64,000 bases of DNA, from positions 4,278,001 through 4,342,000 of the forward strand of contig NZ_CP095050.1 of the NCBI RefSeq assembly GCF_022921075.1. Direction: 5' to 3'. The notes under the pieces are model-generated. The model saw nothing but the letters and a program-made list of their open reading frames with translations. It was not told where the DNA came from and ran no database searches. The translations under genes and the position numbers were made by a program. This DNA comes from Hymenobacter sp. 5317J-9 (lineage in GTDB: Bacteria; Bacteroidota; Bacteroidia; Cytophagales; Hymenobacteraceae). This document shows, piece by piece, positions 62,301 to 64,000 of this stretch; the stretch's first letter is position 1, and every line of letters begins with the position of its first letter.

Positions 62301-62691
62301 GGCCGACCTCTACGCCAAGCTCGAAGCCCTGCGCGGCACTCCGCGCAACACCGCGCCCTATAACCTGACCAAGCTGCGCAACATGGCCCACGGCCGCGAC
62401 GCGTTTGTGGCAAAAATCATTCGCTCGTTTCTGGCCAACACCCCGGCCAGCTTGTCGCAGCTGCAGGCCGCGGCCGCCGAGGGCCACTGGGAGCGAGTAG
62501 CCGAAATCACCCACCACATCAAGCCCAGCCTGGAAATGATAGGCGTGACCGGGGTGACCGACCTGGTGGCCGTGCTCGAAAAAGCCCCGCGACCCATGCA
62601 GTCGGCCACGGAGCGGCCCGCCCTGGCCACGCAGCTGGTGGCGCTGGTGGAGCGGGCCCTGGCCGCCGTGCCCGCCGAACTGCCTGAGTAG
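59317..62691 (+). CDS. Multi-PAS hybrid histidine kinase with REC and Hpt domains
   Basis: 1124 residues from a TTG at 59317; no ATG is near. No membrane segment: a cytoplasmic sensor. About five PAS-like units fill residues 15-620 (e.g. FYESILDELPAEIFVVDSNYRY, FIQGILDASPSVIYVRDAQQRI). HisKA has H644 (MSHEIRTPLNG), followed by HATPase_c with NLVSNAIKF, DSGIGI and FGGTGLGLSIS. A receiver domain holds D937 (VVLMDIQMPG), and a C-terminal Hpt domain holds H1067 (HHIKPSLEMIG). So a four-step His-Asp-His phosphorelay is encoded in one chain. The LytTR regulator at 62707 faces it and is the likely, unproven, partner. Confidence 0.93.
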   Translation: MTPLLPSSSDASAHQLAVLLELLPEGVALIGDDGRVEALNRRFFALCGLSDAPADWLGRPAADLQARVQAQVLPTAELAAHAPMTQVAALDRGGDVLALRTGRYLASETVPAPDGVGQPGQALLCLRDVTQQHQLTVEMESLARIPQQNPNPMLRLAASGRGIYANARALSLARGLPRPERARVQRQLRGLAAQVLAAADPAVQYTDLAVGAQYFTVHVVPFAADGYVNLYLTETTARVHAKAEMHEQKQFYESILDELPAEIFVVDSNYRYQYVNPAAVPDAETRAWMLGRTNAEYNARRGQPTTVAEQRQARLQAVLDGRQRHEWVETLGGSHVLRRLQPVPEAGDAVRLVIGYGLDVTEQETTRRQLREQQEFIQGILDASPSVIYVRDAQQRILFENAAMQDVRAGSRHLTGEALDPDGLEARELARLAANDRTVLESGRELMVEEVLTQADGTVRVFQTIKRPLVRPDGTVHVLGVSTDITALKQTQRTLERSEKQYRDLMTYAQALICTHTLDGTVLTANPALGELLNCSVDELIGSNVADVMPPEDHAPYADYLHRIAHEHQASGVQRVRPRGGHGELRYLLYRNFLVSEPGQPPYVIAHSHDITERIRAEQEMKRAKEAAESASRAKENFLANMSHEIRTPLNGVLGMARQLGKTRLDTHQQELLRVINTSGQHLLGVINDVLDMAKISAGKLDFEQVAFNLGDSVAQALQSCRLQAQEKGLAFRSAFGPGEFPAAWVVGDPYRINQILLNLVSNAIKFTKTGSVAVAAQQLTETATHLTVEFRVIDSGIGIPADRQAQMFDGFTQAYADTTRHFGGTGLGLSISRALVEQLGGQLTVQSAVNQGSTFAFVLTLPTAPAPAAEDGPVPVFRNTGALVGLRALLVEDNEINREVARFMLEEWGVVLEEAMDGEQGLRLLTQHDYDVVLMDIQMPGLSGVEVTQAVRLLPDPVRAQVPILALTANAFREDNERYRAAGMNDCLAKPFEEADLYAKLEALRGTPRNTAPYNLTKLRNMAHGRDAFVAKIIRSFLANTPASLSQLQAAAAEGHWERVAEITHHIKPSLEMIGVTGVTDLVAVLEKAPRPMQSATERPALATQLVALVERALAAVPAELPE

Positions 62692-62706
62692 GCAGCCCAG
62701 CGGGGC

Positions 62707-63453
62707 CTAAAAGTCGCGCAGCTGGCGCTGGAATCCTTCCTGGTAGGACTTGCCCACCGGCACTTCGTGGCGGGCAAACTGCACCATGTGGTCTTCCACC
62801 GTCTCTATACGGCGCATGTTGACGATGTAGGACCGGTGCACCCGGGCAAACTGCTGCGTTGGCAGCCGTTCTTCGAGGCGGCGTAGGGTGCTGTACACGA
62901 TGAGTTTCTGCTTGTCGAGCACCAGCACGCAGTAGTCCGACAGGGCTTCCACGTAGAGAATGTCGCCCAGGTTCACGCGCATCAGCTTCTTGTTCACTTT
63001 CACAAACAGGTGCCGGGGGTCGGCCAGCGCCGTTTCGGCCGGTCCTTTGCTCTCGGCGGGTGCGGACGCGGCCTGGCGGTGCGCCACCACGCGTTGTACT
63101 GCTTGCAGGAAGCGCGGCAGTTCCACGGGCTTCACCAGGTAGTCGCTCACGCCCACGTTCAGGTCAAAGGCATCGACGGCATAGTCGCGGTGCGACGTCA
63201 CGAGGACGATGTCGGGCGGGGGCACGGGCAGGATGCGTACCAGGTCCAGCCCCGACAGCTCGGGCATTTCAATGTCGAGAAATAGCACGTCGGCCCGGCC
63301 GCCCTGGGTGAAAAAAGCCAGGCAGTCGACCGCGCTATTGAACGAGGCCGTGAGGTGCAGTTGGGGGGTCAGTTCGATGAGGTGCTCCAGGTTGAAGCGG
63401 TTCATCTCGTTGTCGTCGACCACCAGGCAGGTCAGGGGAGCAGCAGGGTTCAT
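62707..63453 (-). CDS. LytTR-family response regulator
   Basis: 248 residues. Receiver domain with LVVDDNEMNR, D60 in VLFLDIEMPELSG and the conserved Lys in DYLVKPVELPRFL. The DNA-binding LytTR domain (about 145-245) has the typical ILYVEALSDYCVLVLDKQKLIVYSTLRRLEERLP and FARVHRSYIVNMRRIETVE. It would bind direct repeats in promoters. It is convergent with the hybrid kinase gene, with only 15 bp between the two stops. Confidence 0.92.
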   Translation of the reverse strand: MNPAAPLTCLVVDDNEMNRFNLEHLIELTPQLHLTASFNSAVDCLAFFTQGGRADVLFLDIEMPELSGLDLVRILPVPPPDIVLVTSHRDYAVDAFDLNVGVSDYLVKPVELPRFLQAVQRVVAHRQAASAPAESKGPAETALADPRHLFVKVNKKLMRVNLGDILYVEALSDYCVLVLDKQKLIVYSTLRRLEERLPTQQFARVHRSYIVNMRRIETVEDHMVQFARHEVPVGKSYQEGFQRQLRDF

Positions 63454-63641
63454 GCAAGCAGAGAAAAGCTCCGGCCCAGGCCGGCCCCGCTGCGGAGCGA
63501 ACGGCTGTGAACCCGGAATGCAGGCAAGCTATGCCCGCCCGAGAGCCATCCTCCCTGGTTTTCGTTTAACTCGTCAGGTCAGGCGTTTAAGCGGCCTGAT
63601 ATGCTGACGAATGAAACGTGCTTCTGCGCAGCTTGCCCGCC

Positions 63642-64000
63642 CTACCGGGCAGCAGGCGGCAGCGTAGCGGCATCCTTCGCCTCCAAATCGCGCGGGGCGT
63701 AGCCATAGGGATTCTTCGGGTCTTTGCCCGCGCGCCACAACACCCAGATGCCGATGAGAATGAGCGGAATGCTCAGCAGCTGGCCCTGGTTGAGCAGGCG
63801 GCCGTTTTCAAAATCGACCTGGTTTTCCTTCAGGAATTCGCCCAAGAAACGCTGCGTAAATAGCAGCACCACAAACAGCCCAAACAGCTGCCCGCGCGGC
63901 GTGTGCTTCTTGGTGCGGTTCCACATCGAGTAGAGCAGCGCGAGCAGGAAAATGCAGAACAGCGCCTCGTAAATCTGGGTGGGGTGGCGCGGCACGGCCA
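63642..64000 (-). CDS. lgt: Prolipoprotein diacylglyceryl transferase, C-terminal part (runs off the window edge)
   Basis: The minus strand is open to the window edge, giving the C-terminal 119 residues. It begins AVPRHPTQIYEALF, the conserved HPTQ-Y-E region of Lgt, then FCIFLLALLYSMW, RGQLFGLFVVLLFTQRFLGEFLKENQVDFEN, and a last membrane helix LLSIPLILIGIWVLWR before a hydrophilic tail. The RFLGEFLKENQ segment matches the family's 'RF..E..R..Q' motif. The enzyme adds diacylglycerol to lipobox Cys in the inner membrane, the first step for the many lipoproteins of this organism. The N-terminal part lies beyond the window. Confidence 0.92.
   Translation of the reverse strand, partial: AVPRHPTQIYEALFCIFLLALLYSMWNRTKKHTPRGQLFGLFVVLLFTQRFLGEFLKENQVDFENGRLLNQGQLLSIPLILIGIWVLWRAGKDPKNPYGYAPRDLEAKDAATLPPAAR

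Overview
The window looks like a chromosomal segment of a GC-rich Bacteroidota member of the Cytophagales, most like Hymenobacter. The evidence is: two proteins with type IX secretion (T9SS) C-terminal domains (4579-6150, 40557-43838), Bacteroidota-style -7 boxes (TAnnTTTG), many lipoproteins with a Cys right after the signal peptide, few Shine-Dalgarno sites, and families typical of the phylum (DUF3857, DUF4136, DUF6090-like, a helix-hairpin-helix barrel next to a PorV-like barrel, LytTR regulators). The genus is an inference from overall style, not from a marker gene. I see no rRNA, tRNA, CRISPR array, transposase or phage gene.

Layout. 1-7.9 kb: end of an MscS channel, a DUF6090-like protein, a HEAT-repeat/cyclophilin lipoprotein, a GT-B glycosyltransferase, a T9SS-exported copper-monooxygenase-like protein with a haem c site and its redoxin neighbour, and a lipoprotein. 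8-30.2 kb: a purine-catabolism region: guanine deaminase, two-subunit xanthine dehydrogenase, then DUF6986 aldolase, uraH, uraD, a small membrane protein, allE, allC and allB on the minus strand, and divergent puuD and xdhC on the plus strand. Together these would take guanine through xanthine, urate, 5-hydroxyisourate, OHCU, allantoin, allantoate and ureidoglycine to ureidoglycolate. Between the two halves (12.8-21.3 kb) lie a YtcJ-like amidohydrolase, a GH3 glycosidase with a LacI-type operator candidate, a large lipoprotein and small membrane proteins. 30.3-38.9 kb: a DUF4136 lipoprotein, an ABC exporter, then a repeat-rich accessory island of small orphan genes with shared flanking repeats, a duplicated fragment of the ABC gene and a 21-bp minisatellite, followed by DUF72 and DUF1294 genes. 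39-43.9 kb: a frameshifted collagen-like/glycine-rich surface protein and a T9SS PL9-type pectate lyase. 44-54 kb: MFS transporter and four tandem DUF3857/transglutaminase-like proteins, of which only the last keeps the catalytic Cys and His. 54-64 kb: outer-membrane barrel pair, YgjP-type metalloprotease, YidD, a lipoprotein, a multi-PAS hybrid histidine kinase, a LytTR response regulator and the end of lgt.

At least four families of palindromic or inverted repeats sit in the intergenic spaces (families A, B, C, D below). They often end right at gene borders and create false open frames upstream of real starts, so several starts given here are shorter than the longest open frame. The most notable items are the six PHM-type copper ligands in 4579-6150, the three pseudo-transglutaminases, the small-gene cassettes with common 5' and 3' flanks at 33.5-36.9 kb, the small AT-rich gene wedged between xdhA and xdhB, and the HpcH-like aldolase inside the urate/allantoin operon.
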